A DNA stretch of 34,443 nucleotides from Bacillota bacterium (lineage in GTDB: Bacteria; Bacillota; Clostridia; Peptostreptococcales; Anaerovoracaceae), in contig JAFRVY010000056.1 in the NCBI GenBank assembly GCA_017438285.1, positions 1 through 34,443 on the forward strand. The letters are read 5' to 3'. Made by a program: the position numbers and the translations under genes. How positions within the stretch are numbered: position 1 is the first letter of the stretch; every line of letters begins with the position of its first letter. The notes beneath the pieces were generated by a model that was given only the letters and a program-made list of their open reading frames with translations, ran no database searches and had not been told where the DNA came from. Shown piece after piece: positions 16,412 to 30,200 of the stretch.

Positions 16412-18298
16412 ATGAAAGAACTTTTAATGGGAAATGAAGCCATCGCCGTCGGTGCTCTCGCGGCAGGAGTCAAGGTGGTTGCCGGCTATCCGGGGACCCC
16501 TTCTTCTGAGGTGCTCGAGACCATTGCGAAGCGCAATCCGGGCGGTGTTCACGTGGAGTGGTCCGTCAACGAAAAGGCGGGCGCAGAGGTCGCTGCAGGC
16601 GCAGCTTATGCGGGCGCCAGAAGCATGGTCACCATGAAGCAGATGGGACTCAATGTTGCGGCAGATCCGGTCATGTGCGTGAACTACGTCGGCATCAGGG
16701 GCGGCATGGTCATATACGTGGCTGACGATCCGGGTCCGATCTCCTCACAGACGGAGCAGGACACCAGACACTTCGGCAAATACGCGCACATTCCGGTCTT
16801 TGACTGCGACACGCCGGAGCAGGCGTTTCAGGCGGTGCAGGACGCATTCGAATTCAGTGAAGCAAACGGCACGCCGGTCATTCTGCGAGCGACCACGAGA
16901 GTCTGCCACTCCTGCGCGGATATCGAGGTTCCCGAGATCAAAAATCCGCCGGAGTGCGAAGGGTTCGTCAAGGATTCGAAATGGGTCATCTTCCCGCGTC
17001 TTTCCCATCAGGCGAAACTGAAGATTTTCGCGCGGGAGGCGGAGTTGGCCGATGCGTTCTCCGAGTACCTGACAGACACGAGAGATTCATACAAAGGCCT
17101 GGGCGGCAACGCCCTCGAGGGAAACGGCTCTGTTGGCATCGCCTGCGGAGGTATTTCCTATGCATACGTCAAGGAGGCGATTGCGGGACACGAAGAAGAC
17201 TTCACCGTCCTCAAGATCGCGACGCCGTATCCGTTCCCGGCAAGCCTCGCCAGACAGTTCCTGATGGGTGTTGACAAGGTGCTGGTCTTTGAGGAACTGG
17301 ATCCATACATTGAAGATGCGCTGATTTACGAATACGGTAACATCAGCCTCGATATAGACGATTTTATTTTAGGTAAGAGAACGGGAACAGTGCCTGCCGG
17401 CGGCGAGCTGAGCGCAGGGCTGGTCTCGAAGATCATAGACGAAGTGGCAGGAACGAACCTCAGCATAGAATGCTGCGAATATGATGACATTCCTGACCTG
17501 CCGGTAAGACCGCCGGTGCTTTGCGCGGGATGTCCGCACAGGGGTTCCTTCTACGCCGTCAAGGTCGCGGTAGCCGAAGAGCAAAAGGCTGCTAAAGAAG
17601 GGAAGAACGGAGCGGACTTTACCCAGGCCATCTACTGCGGTGACATCGGCTGCTATACCCTTGGCAATGCGGCGCCGCTGGATATGGTCGACACATGCCT
17701 TTGCATGGGCGCGGGAATCACGGTAGCCCAGGGTCTGGGCCACGCGGACGGCAGGACCGTCAACTTCGCTTTCACGGGGGATTCGACGTTCTTTGCCAGC
17801 GGCATTACAGGAACAGTGAACGCCGTCTACAACCAGTCGGATATGATTCTCTGTATCCTCGACAATTCGACAACAGCCATGACAGGGCATCAGCCGCATC
17901 CGGGCATGGGCATCACCATGATGGGAGAGCGCGTGGAGCCTGTGGATATCGGCAAGGTCCTCGAGGGCATCGGGGTCAAGTCCATCAGAACCGTTGACCC
18001 GCTGAATCTAAGAGAATCAGTGGATGCCGTCAGAGCAGCCATCCACGAGAAAGGTGTGCGGGCGATCATCTTCAAGTCGCCGTGTATCGCTATCGTAAGC
18101 CATGGAGCGCCTTGGCAGGTCGGCGAAGCTTGTGTGGGCTGCATGCGGTGCGTAAATGAAATCGGATGTCCGGCTCTCATTCCGCACGAAGAAAACGGAA
18201 AGAAACAGGTAAAGATAGATACCGGACTATGCGTGGGCTGCGGCCTTTGCGCGCAGGTTTGTCCGGTCGGCTGCATAGGAGGGAAGAGCGATGACTGA
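16412..18298 (+). CDS. iorA: indolepyruvate:ferredoxin oxidoreductase, alpha subunit
   Basis: The 628-residue alpha subunit carries out thiamine-diphosphate-dependent oxidative decarboxylation of aryl-pyruvates (from Trp, Phe, Tyr) to aryl-acetyl-CoA, passing electrons to ferredoxin. The N-terminal domain begins MGNEAIAVGALAAGVKVVAGYPGTPSSE, the thiamine-binding core includes GDIGCYTLG and FTGDSTFFASG followed by LDNSTTAMTG, and two ferredoxin-type [4Fe-4S] motifs close the protein (CVGCMRCVNEIGC and CVGCGLCAQVCPVGC). The start fits the family N-terminus although the nearest GGAG lies 14 bases away. iorB overlaps by eight bases. It heads an apparent eight-gene unit. Confidence 0.96.
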   Translation: MKELLMGNEAIAVGALAAGVKVVAGYPGTPSSEVLETIAKRNPGGVHVEWSVNEKAGAEVAAGAAYAGARSMVTMKQMGLNVAADPVMCVNYVGIRGGMVIYVADDPGPISSQTEQDTRHFGKYAHIPVFDCDTPEQAFQAVQDAFEFSEANGTPVILRATTRVCHSCADIEVPEIKNPPECEGFVKDSKWVIFPRLSHQAKLKIFAREAELADAFSEYLTDTRDSYKGLGGNALEGNGSVGIACGGISYAYVKEAIAGHEEDFTVLKIATPYPFPASLARQFLMGVDKVLVFEELDPYIEDALIYEYGNISLDIDDFILGKRTGTVPAGGELSAGLVSKIIDEVAGTNLSIECCEYDDIPDLPVRPPVLCAGCPHRGSFYAVKVAVAEEQKAAKEGKNGADFTQAIYCGDIGCYTLGNAAPLDMVDTCLCMGAGITVAQGLGHADGRTVNFAFTGDSTFFASGITGTVNAVYNQSDMILCILDNSTTAMTGHQPHPGMGITMMGERVEPVDIGKVLEGIGVKSIRTVDPLNLRESVDAVRAAIHEKGVRAIIFKSPCIAIVSHGAPWQVGEACVGCMRCVNEIGCPALIPHEENGKKQVKIDTGLCVGCGLCAQVCPVGCIGGKSDD

Positions 18299-21200
18299 TC
18301 AAAAGGTTAAAAGCTGTCTCCTCTGCGGAGTCGGCGGACAGGGAACGGTGCTGGCGTCGAGAATCATCGCGGCAGCTGCCATGGAAAAGGGCCTGCGGGC
18401 CAGAACGGCCGAGACCATCGGTATGGCCCAGCGAGGCGGAAGCGTGGTGAGCCACGTGCGAATCGGTGAGGAGATCCCTTCTCCGATGATCCCGAGGGGC
18501 AAAGCGGACATTCTCATCGGATTCGAGCCGGGTGAAGCGGCTGCGAACCTGAGCTACCTCAAGGAAGGCGGAACGCTCATCCTCTGCGACAGAGAAGTCA
18601 AGCCGGTGACGGCGGCCTTGGGACAGAGCGGATACGACGGCAGCGAGGCCGTGCAGTATCTCAAGAGCAAGGTCGGGAAGTGCTGCGTCATCGATGTGGA
18701 CCACATCTTCGCGGAGTGCGGAACACCAAAGGTCTTGAATGTGGCCGTGGTCGGAGCGCTTTGCGCCAGCGGCGAGATGGACCTCACCATAGAGGAAGTC
18801 GACAGAGCGCTGGAACTCAAAATGAAACCGAAGCTGATAGATATCAACAAGAAAGCGCTGCGTATGGGCGCCGAATGCATTAAATAGTAAAGGAACTCAA
18901 GTATGAAGATGAAACAGGAAACTCTGAACCAGATCAAGGTCCAGATCAAGAGAGTTAAGGCTGCAGGCGGATTTTACGCCGACAGGCTCAAGGATGTCGA
19001 TGTTGACAGCATCAAGACCCAGGCGGACTTCGAGAAGCTGCCGTTCTCCGAAAAGGACGACCTGAGAGACGCCTATCCGCTTGGACTGGCAGCGGTTCCG
19101 CTCGAGGATGTTGTCAGGATCCACTCTTCCAGCGGCACGACGGGACTGCCTTGCATTATCCCGTACACCAAGAAGGACGTCGAGGACTGGGCGGAGCTGT
19201 TCAAACGCTGCTACGAGATCGCCGGAATCACGAAGGAAGATGTCATCCATATCACGCCGGGCTACGGCCTTTGGACGGCGGGCATCGGCTTCCAGCTTGG
19301 CGCAGAGAAACTGGGCGCCATGGCTGTCCCGATGGGACCGGGCAACACGGACAAGCAGATCAAATTCATGGAGGACATGAAATCGACGGTGCTTTGCGCC
19401 ACATCGTCCTACGCGCTGCTTCTGGCAGAAGAGATCGAGAAGCGCGGCGTCAAGGACAAGATCTGTCTGAAGAAGGGCGTCATCGGATCCGAACGATGGG
19501 GTCCGAAGATGCGCGCGAGGATCGCCAATGAACTGGGCGTCGAACTCTATGACATCTACGGTCTGACCGAGGTCTACGGACCCGGCATCGCCATCAACTG
19601 CGAATACGAAACGGGAATGCACTATTTCGACGACTTCCTCTATTTCGAAGTCATCGATCCGAAGACGGGCAAAGTCCTGCCGGATGGCGAACTGGGCGAA
19701 CTGGTCATCACCACCCTCCAGAAAGAGGGCGCGCCGCTGATCAGATACAGGACGCATGACCTAACGAGAATCATTCCGGATGATGTTCCTTGTCCATGCG
19801 GCAGGACACTTCCGAGAATCGACGTCATCCTTGGCAGGACCGACGACATGGTCAAGGTCAAGGGCGTCAACATCTTCCCGGGACAGGTGGAGGATGTGCT
19901 CAAAGACATCGAACACGCAAGCTCCGAATATCAGATCTTCATCGACCACGAAAACGGAAGAGACAAGATCACCCTCTTCGTGGAATCGCCGCTCTCCGAT
20001 GCGAAAGAGAAAAAGGCGCTGGAGAAGGAGATCAAGGACAAGATCAAATCCGTCATCAATGTCGGCGTTATCCCGAAGGTCGTAGAAGTCGGAGACCTGC
20101 CGAGAAGCGAGAAGAAGTCGACGAGAGTCTTCGACTACAGATATTAAAACAAATACCAAAGAGGTTTGTTATGACTGCAAAAAATATGATGCCATATGTG
20201 GAGGGCAACTCCGCCATCCGCGCCATGTTCGAAGAGGGAAACCGGCTGGCGCAGATCTATGGCAAAGAAAATGTATATGATTTCAGCCTGGGCAACCCGA
20301 GCGTGCCGGCGCCGGAAGAAGTCAACCAGGCGATCCGCGATATCCTCGAGGAAGAGGACTCGCTCTTTGTTCACGGCTACAACAACAGCAACAGCGGCTA
20401 TCAGGATGTGCGGCAGAGAGTGGCAGAGCATTTGAACGCACTGCACGGAACCGCCTTTACCGCGGAGAACATCATCATGACGGTGGGCGCGGCAAGCGGA
20501 CTCAATGTGGCGATCAAAACGCTGGTCGATCCGGGCGAGGAACTTCTGGCCTTTGCGCCTTACTTCGTCGAGTACGGAAACTACGCAGCCAATCACGGCG
20601 CAACATTGAGAGCTGTACCTGCGGATACGGTGACCTTCCAGCCGAATCTGGAAGCGCTTGAGGAGATGATCGGCCCGGCAACGAGAGCCGTCATCATCAA
20701 CTCACCGAACAACCCGACGGGCGTCGTGTATTCGGCAGAGACGCTGAAGAAGCTGGCCCAGATCCTGACTGACAAATCTGAGGAATTCGGACGCGAGATC
20801 TATATCATCTCCGATGAGCCGTATAGAGAACTGGCTTACGACGGCGTGGAAGTGCCGTATGTTACGAAGTTCTACAACAATACGGTCGTCGGCTATTCCT
20901 GGAGCAAAAGCCTGAGCCTGCCGGGCGAACGCATCGGCTATCTGGTCCTGCCGTCAGAGATGACGGACTTCGAGAACGCCATTCAGGCGGCCAACATCGC
21001 GAACCGCGTACTCGGTTACGTCAACGCACCGACGCTGATCCAGCGTGTGGCAGCGCGGTGCATTGAATGCACGACCGATGTGGAAGCATATGACCGCAAC
21101 CGCAAAGCGCTCTACGAGGGACTGGTGGATGCAGGCTACGAGTGCGTCTATCCGGAAGGCGCCTTCTACATGTTCGTGAAGTCACCGATCGAAGACGATG

Positions 21201-24200
21201 TGGAATTCTGCGCGAAGGCCAAGGAACACAACATCCTCATCGTGCCGGGCAAAAGCTTCGCGTGTCCGGGATTCGTGCGCATTGCTTACTGCGTTTCCCA
21301 CGATACGATCGTAAATTCCATCCCTGCTTTTAGGGATTTGATGCAAGAAATAAAAGAAGGGGAAGAACAATGAAACGAGAAAACTATCTGAATGCGGCTG
21401 AGGTAACGGCAAAGCTGGATGAGCTGATGAAAAGCCCGCTCTATTCCATCAAGCCGGATGTCCTCGCTGAGTATGAAGCGGAGTACTTCAACAAGAAGTG
21501 TCTGAAATCAAAAGAAGCTGTGGACATGGCCGGAGCCATCATTCCGGGCGCAGTGCAGCACAATCTGGCATTCAACTATCCGTTCCCGATCGCCTTTGAT
21601 AAGGCGGAGGGCGCATTCCTCTATGACGTCGACGGGAACAAATATTACGATTTCCTGCAGGCAGGCGGCCCGGTAGTTCTGGGCAGCAATCCGGTCAAGG
21701 TCAGAGAAAAGGTCATCGATCTTCTGAATACCTGCGGACCGTCTACGGGACTGTTCCACGAATACGAGTACAAACTAGCGAAGAAAATCTGCGACTGCGT
21801 TCCGTCGGTCCAGATGTTCCGTATGCTCAACTCAGGTACAGAAGCCTGCATGGGTGCCATCAGAATCGCAAGACTCGCGACGGGACACAAGCACGTCCTC
21901 AAGATGGGCGGCGCTTATCACGGGTGGAGCGATCAGCTGGCCTACGGTATCAGAATACCGGGCTCCAAATGGACACAGGCAAGCGGCGTTCCGAGGAAAA
22001 TGTTCGCATACACGCATGAATACTTCCCGAACGACCTGGAGAGCTTAGAGAGCCAGCTGAAGAAATACAAGAGACAGGGCGGCACGGCCGCGGTCTTCCT
22101 CGAACCGGTCGGACCGGAGAGCGGAACCAGACCTGTTGACTATGACTTCCCGAAGGGCTGTCTGGAACTGGCGCACAAGTACGGCGCACTGCTGATCTGC
22201 GACGAGGTCGTAACAGGCTTCCGCATCGGCATGTCGGGAGCACAGGGTTTCTTTGGCATCGAACCGGACATTTCCATTTTCGGTAAGGTCATCGCAGGCG
22301 GCTATCCGGGTGCCGGCGGCATCGGCGGCAAGGCGGAATACATGAAGTACCTGTCTGCGGGAATCAGCGGAGAAGCCAAGCATCCAAAGGCTCTCATCGG
22401 CGGTACCATGGCGGCAGCACCGATCAGCTGCGTTGCCGGATATCACACCATCTGCGAACTCGAAGAGACGAATGCACCGGAGAAGGCCAACGAATTCGGC
22501 GACAAACTGATCAAGGGCGTCAATGAAATCATCGACAAATATCATTTGCCGTTCGTCGCCTTTAACCAGGGCTCCATCTGTCACGTGGATACGACCGGCA
22601 CTATGCACTTCTCCATTGACTGGAGCAAGCCTTGGCAGATTCCGGGCGTGCTGAACGAAACGTCCAGAAGAAAGCACGAGATGGAACACATCGGAGCCGC
22701 ATATATGGCAGAGGGATTCGTAACCCTGGCAGGAAGCAGACTCTACACGAGCGCGGCTTACGAAGACGATATGCTGGAAGATGTTTTGGCGAGATTTGAC
22801 AAGGTATTCGCCAACTGCGCAGAGATATAGTTATTGACAGATTTTGAGGGTAAACACATGGAAGTAAACGAGGCAAAAAAACTAGTTGTCAAAGCATGCA
22901 AGGAACTGAGGGACACGGGGCTCATCGCACGAACCTGGGGCAATGTCAGCTGCAGGACGGACGAAGGGCATTTCGTGATCAGCGCCAGCGGACGTGACTA
23001 TGAAACGCTGACAGAAGACGAAGTCATCGAACTGGATCTGGAGACGCTGCACTATGAAGGGGACATCAAACCGTCTTCCGAAAAGAAGGTGCACGCGGAA
23101 ATCTACAGACTGAAGCCGGAGGCACAGTTCATCATCCACACCCATCAGCACAACGCATCGGCGGTGTCCGCTATGGGAGTAAGACGAGTCAAGTTCAACA
23201 AAGAGTATCCCGGCATTGGGGAATTCGTACTCTGTTCGGAATATGGACTTCCGAGCACATCCAAAGTTTCGGACAAGGTCGCTGAGGCAATCAACGACTC
23301 CCTTGGCAAAGCGGTCATCATGAGCAATCACGGAGCCGTATGCTACGGGAACTCCTATGAGGAAGCTTTTGAGACAGTCAGGGCGCTGGAAGAGGCCTGC
23401 GGCGACTTCCTCGATTTCATGGGAATACAGCCGTGGAACGGTGAGGAGACGCATTTCGAGAATCTGTGGAACGACTCTCCGCTCATCCTCAAATACATGC
23501 AGCACAAGGGAACACTGCCGGCTTATCTGGACGATTTCGCACAGATGGTCGGACCGCAGATGTATGTCTATGACGATGATGAAAACGCAGAAGAACGAAT
23601 CGCAAAGGCTGAGGAATCACACACGCCGATTCTCATCAAAGGGAGAGGCGCCATGTGCAACGCCGAAACCAAGGACGACAGCGTAGCGTTAAGCATGATC
23701 ATCGAGAAGAACTGCAGGGCAGCTCTCGCCGGCATCGGCTGCAGACCGATCGGCAGATACGAGAGCATCTTCATGAGACAGTTCTATCTGCAGAAATATT
23801 CCAGACTCAAGACTGCAGACACGGAAGAAGAATAGATAAATATAGAAGGAAGAATATAGAATGTACGTTATCGCTTATGATGTTGGAACAACTGGATTAA
23901 AGAGCTGCCTCTTTGACATCTCGAAGGAGAAGGGCATCATCAACGTCGACGGTGAGATGGAGGACTACGATCTTTATGTTCTCGAAAACGGCGGTGTGGA
24001 ACAGGATCCAAATCAGTGGTGGAATGCGATTTGCGTGACCACGGAGAGACTCCTGAAGGAAGCCGGCGTCTACAAGGAAGAGATTCGCGGCGTATCTTTC
24101 TGCGCGCAGATGCAGGGACTCGTCCTGGTCGACAAGAATGGGCATGCGGTCCGAAACGCCATGAGTTACATGGACAACCGCAGCGCGGAGCAGATCAAAA

Positions 24201-27200
24201 AAGGCCTGAACCACGGCTTTAAAGTCGCCGGCATGAACGCCCGCAAGCTTTTGCGCTCCCTGAAGATCACCGGCGCGGTCTCAGCCAGCGTCAAGGACCC
24301 GCTGTGGAAATACAGATGGGTCGCAGACAACGAGCCGGAAGTCTTCGCGAAGGCGCACAAGTGGCTGGATGTCAAGGATTACCTGGTCTGCCGTATGACC
24401 GGCAGGTTCACCATGTCCCGTGACAGTGCGTTCAGCACGTTGATCTATGACACCCGAGAGGGCAAAGAAGGCTTCAGCGAGGAACTGTGCAGGATGTTTG
24501 ACGTGGACATGCGCCATCTGCCGGAGATCGTCTCCAGCACTGAAGCGGTCGGCGGCATTACGGAGGAAGCGGCAGCGCAGATGGGGCTCATCCCGGGTAC
24601 GCCGGTATTCTCCGGCGGCGGAGATGCTTCGCTGATTGGAGTCGGCGCAGGCGCCGTCGAAGAGGGAGACACCCACGTATACATCGGCACTTCCGGGTGG
24701 GTCTCAACGGTCACCGAGAAGCAAAAGCTGGACGTGGGATCAATGATCGCATCTGCCGTCGGCGTCAAGGAGGGATCCTTCTATTGCTTCGCCGAACTGG
24801 AAACGGCGGGCAAATGCTTCGAGTGGGCCAAGGACCACATCATGATGGATGACATCCAGTTATTCAGCAAGTTCACCTTTGCTGAGGACATAGAAGAACA
24901 GAAAATCAGTACCTACGGGTACCTTATGGATAAAATCGACGACATTCCGCCGGGAAGCAACGGCGTCATCTTTACTCCGTGGCTCCACGGCAACAGATGT
25001 CCCTTCGAGGACCCGAACGCCCGGGGCATGTTCTTTGGGCTGGGGCTCGAAAACACGGCGGCGGATATGTATCACGCCGTCATCGAAGGCGTATGTCTGC
25101 ATCTGAAGTGGCAGATGACAGCCATGGCGAAGCTGCTGCCGATTTCAGATTCCGTTCGCTTCGCAGGAGGCGGCGCGCTTTCGGACCAGACGTGTCAGAT
25201 TCTGGCCGATGTTCTGAATAAGAGGATCGAAGTGACCGACGATCCGCAGAACACAGGAGCGGCCGGCGCTGCAGCGCTGATGGCAGTCGGTCTTGGTGAG
25301 ATCGACAGTCTCGATGAAGTCAAACAGATGGTACGTGTTGTCAGATCCTACGAGCCGGATCCGGCAAACGCCGCTGTTTACGACAAACTCTTTGTTACGT
25401 TTAAGAATTTATATAAAGCAAATAAAAAGAATTTCAAGGAGATAATATAATGAAACAGGAAAATGTATCGTCCTATCGCTGGGTCATTCTGATCGCAGCG
25501 ATTCCGATCATCATCTCCACGGAGATGATGTGGCTGACATTTTCGCCGATCGCCAGCATCATCGCTGAGCACTACGGGGTCAGCGGCTTTGCTGTCGACA
25601 TGCTGGCGACCAGTTACATGATCATGTTCATCGTGTTCTGCTTCCCGGCAGCCTATGTTATCGACAGGTTCGGGTTCAAGAGGTCTCTGGTCATCGGAGC
25701 GCTTCTCACCGGAATCTTCGGATTTACCCGGGCAGCCTTTGCTGGAAGCTTTACGATCGTCATCATATCGCAGTTCCTCGTCGCCTGCGGACAGCCGTTC
25801 CTCCTCAACATCACAACGAAGGCGGCAGCCAACTGGTTCCCGTTCGAAGAGAGAGCGACAGCCGACGGACTGCTCACCATGGCGCAGTATGCGGGATTTG
25901 CCATTCCGATGGTACTCTCACCGATCCTGGTCGAGTCCATGGGCCTCAAGCCGATGCTGTATATATACGCGGTCATCGCCCTTGTGTCCATGGCGGCCGT
26001 CCTCATTTTCATCAAAGAGAAACCGGCTGTCCCGCCACCGGGACCGGCCTATGAGAGAGAGGACTTCAGCAGAAAGGCGATCACATCACTCCTGAAGAAC
26101 AAGGCATATCTGCTGGCGCTGATCTGTGCGTTCATCTCCATTGGCATTTTCAATACGATCCTGACGCTGATCGAATCGATTTTGATTCCGCGTGGAATCA
26201 CATCTGCTGAAGCGGGTATTATCGGCGCGGCATTTGTTGTTGCCGGCGTCATCGGTGCGATCCTGCTGCCGATCCTGTCCGACAAGGTCGGCATCAGAAT
26301 CAAGTTCCTGTTTACGGCGGTTGCAATTCTGATCCCGCTTTATCTGGGACTGACCTTCATCGGAAGCTTCCCGGTGCTCGTTGTGATCGCAGCGCTCTCA
26401 GGATTCTCCATCATGGGCGTGGCACCGATCCTGTTCCAGCACAGTTCGGAAGTCGGATATCCTGCGCAGGAAGGAACCTCTCTGGGCATGATTCTGCTCA
26501 GCGGACAGATCTCCGGCGTGCTCTTTGTAATGCTCTTTGAAGCAATCAGCGCGGGCACCGGTTCCGTAGTGATCCCGATGGTGGGCATCGTCATTCTGAC
26601 AGCCATCGAGCTGCCGATCGTCGCGAAGATGAAGGAATCCAAACTGATGAACGAGAGAGCCGAGCAGGCCGAATAATTGTGTGGTATAATAACGGATATT
26701 ATTGATATATAAGGAGCTAACAATGGCAGAAACAATTGAAATGACAAACTTTATTCATGACATCATCGACAAGGACCTGGAAAACCAGAAGTACGGGGAC
26801 AAAGTCCTGACCAGATTCCCGCCGGAGCCGAACGGATATCTGCATATCGGACACGCGAAGTCCATATGCCTGAACTTCATGACGGCCCTGAAATACAACG
26901 GTGGATGCAATCTCAGGTATGACGACACAAACCCGGTCAAGGAGGATACGGAGTACGTTGACTCCATCGAAGAAGATGTAAAGTGGCTTGGGTTTAGCTG
27001 GGCGGAAAGACTTTGGGCATCCGACTATTTCGATGAGATGTACGATTGCGCCGTCACCCTGATCAAGAAGGGGCTGGCCTATGTATGCGATTATTCTGCC
27101 GAGGAAATAAAGGCGACGAGAGGAACCCTGACCGAGCCGGGTCAGGAATCTCCATACCGAAATAGAAGTGTTGAGGAGAACCTCCAGCTGTTCGAAGAGA

Positions 27201-30200
27201 TGAAGGCCGGCAAATACGCCGACGGCGAGAAGGTTCTGAGAGCCAAAATCGACATGGCATCGCCGAACATCAACATGCGCGACCCTGTCATCTACAGAAT
27301 CGCCCATGCGTCCCACCACAATACTGGGGACAAGTGGTGCATCTATCCGATGTACGACTTCGCCCATCCGATTGAGGATGCCATCGAAGGCATCACCCAC
27401 TCCATCTGCACGCTGGAGTTCGAGGACCACAGGCCTTTGTACGACTGGGTACTGCAGGCGGTTGGCAAGTGGCCGACGCCGCCGCAGCAGATTGAATTCG
27501 CCCGCCTGAACATCACCAACACGATCATGTCCAAGAGATACCTCAAGGCCCTGGTCGACGAAGGTAAGGTCGACGGCTGGGATGATCCGAGAATGCCGAC
27601 CATCGCAGGCATCAGGAGAAGAGGCTATACGCCGGAGGCAGTCAGAGACTTCTGCGAGAGAATCGGCGTCGCAAAGGCCAATTCCACAGTCGACGTGGCA
27701 CTCCTCGAATCCTGCGTACGTGACGATCTGAAGACGAAGGTCGAGAACAGAAACGTCGTAGAAAACCCAATCAAGGTCGTGATCACCAACTATCCGGAAG
27801 GTCAGACCGAGATGATGGAAATAGAAAACAACCGCGAAGTTCCTGAGATGGGAAACCGTATGGTACCGTTCAGCAGAGAGCTTTGGGTCGACGGAGATGA
27901 CTTCATGGAGGTTCCTGCGAAGAAGTACTTCAGACTCTTCCCTGGAAACGAAGTCAGATTCAAGGGTGCTTACTTCCTCACCTGCAATGAGGTGATCAAG
28001 AACGAAGACGGAAGCATCAAAGAACTGCACTGCACTTACGATCCTGACACAAAGAGCGGAACGGAAGGTGCAAACCGCAAAGTCAAGGGAACGATTCACT
28101 GGGTGGATGCCGCTACAGCAGTTAAGATCCGCATCAGAAACTATGACTATCTGATGGTCGAAGACGAGAACGGCGACATGCAGCTGAATCCGGATTCCCT
28201 GGAGGATACATGGGGCTATGCTGAGCCTTTGCTCGGAGAAGCGAAGCCTGGTGAAAGATTCCAGTTCTTCCGCAAAGGTTATTACATCGCAGACAGCGAG
28301 CTGTGCGGCGAAGGGGCGGACGAGAAGGTCTTTAACAAGATCGTTGGCCTGAAGTCATCATTTAAGGTGAAGAAATAAACGAGGTGTAAGTTGAACAAGA
28401 CACCGGAACTCCTGGCGCCGGTCGGCGGCTGGGAGCAGCTCAAAGCAGCAGTAAACAATGGAGCAGATGCCGTCTATATAGGCGGCTCTGTTTTTAATGC
28501 GCGCATGAAAGCCGACAACTTCAGAGGCGATGACATGAAGGCGGTCATTGACTACTGTCATGAGCGGGGCGTCAAGGTTTACGTGACACTGAACACGCTG
28601 ATCAAGGATACGGAGCTCGCAAAGGCTTTTGCCTACGCGGCTGAGCTTTACGCGCAGGGTGCGGATGGCCTGATCATTCAGGACATGGGTATCGCGCGAC
28701 TCATCAAAAAGTATCTGCCGGATATGCCGATGCATTTGTCCACGCAGGGGACGGTGTACAACAAATGGGCTGCAGACCTCGCCAAAGAGATGGGCTTTTG
28801 CCGCATCGTTCCGGCGAGGGAGCTCACGCTGGATGAAATCGGGCAAATGACCGCAGCCTGTCACGAGCTCGATATGGAGGTCGAAATTTTTGTCCACGGG
28901 GCGCTTTGCATGTGCTACTCGGGGCAGTGCCAGATGAGCAGGTTGCTTGGAGTCGGCGGCGGTTCGAAGAACGGCAAAGGCCTGCCGAGCGGCCGAAGTC
29001 GAGACAGGTTGCCGAGCGGCAGGAACCGAGACGGTTTGCCAAGCGGCCGAAGCGGTAACCGCGGCCTTTGTGCGCAGCCTTGCAGGCTTCTCTATACGGA
29101 CGACAGCGGACGTTCAAGTTACGCTCTCAGTCCGAAGGACCTCTGTCTGATTGAGGATATCCCGGCCCTTGTTAAGGCGGGTGTGGATTCCTTCAAGATC
29201 GAAGGCAGGCTGAAGAGTCCGGAATACGTGGCGGTCGTAACCAGGATATACAGGAAGTATCTGGATAAGTATGAGCAGCTTGCAGCATGCGGACGGGAAG
29301 ACGCGTATGCCGTTGATCCGGAAGACATGAAGATGCTGCGGCAGATTTTCAACAGAGGGGATTTCACAAAAGGATACCTCTACGGTAATCCGGGAGAGGA
29401 AATTCTTTCGGGAAGCAGTCCAAAGAACCAGGGCCTATATGCCGGACGCGTGGTCGGCCTGCAGGATGTGAAAAAGGACCGCGCCCGTACGCTGATCGAT
29501 GTGGATACGCGAGGCGCGGAGTGTGACACGATTGCTTTGGGCGACGGCGTTGAACTGCCGATGACGGATAACGTTGTAACATATGTGAAGAATCTCGGAA
29601 AGGGCATTGTCAGAATCGGCGATTTCAAAGGCGCTGTCGAAGTAGGCGACGAGGTCAGGAAGGTTACGGACCGCGCACTGATAGAACGCGCCCTTGGAGA
29701 AAATGCCGAGGGCAAAGAGGTTGACGGCAGGGCGGTGCTTCCGGCAAATCGCGTAGATATGCGGCTGGTTGCAGCGGAAGGAGCGGTGCCGCGGCTTCAG
29801 ATGAGAGCCGGCGGCGCAACGGCTGTTGTCAGAGGTGAAGATATCCTTGAGCAGGCGCTGAACAGACCTGCAGACCCGGAAAGGCTGTCGGCGCAGCTTG
29901 CCAAGCTAGGCAGTACACCTTTTGAAGCGGGCCGAATCGATGTGGACATCGACGGCAACCCGATGATCCCGATTTCCGTCGTCAACGGATTGAGAAGAAG
30001 GGCGGTAGAGGAACTGCTGGCAGTAAGACGGCAAGTAAACCGGGAGACCCTTACAAAAGAAGAAATAACGGCGGTCGTTGAGGAGACGAAGAGCCGTATG
30101 GAAAAGGAGAGAGGCTCAGGCGGAGCAGATCGGGTTGCGGGCGGCAAGTTAGGCCGGACCAGACTTGTCCCTCTCGAACTGTTCATGAAGGGCGACCGTG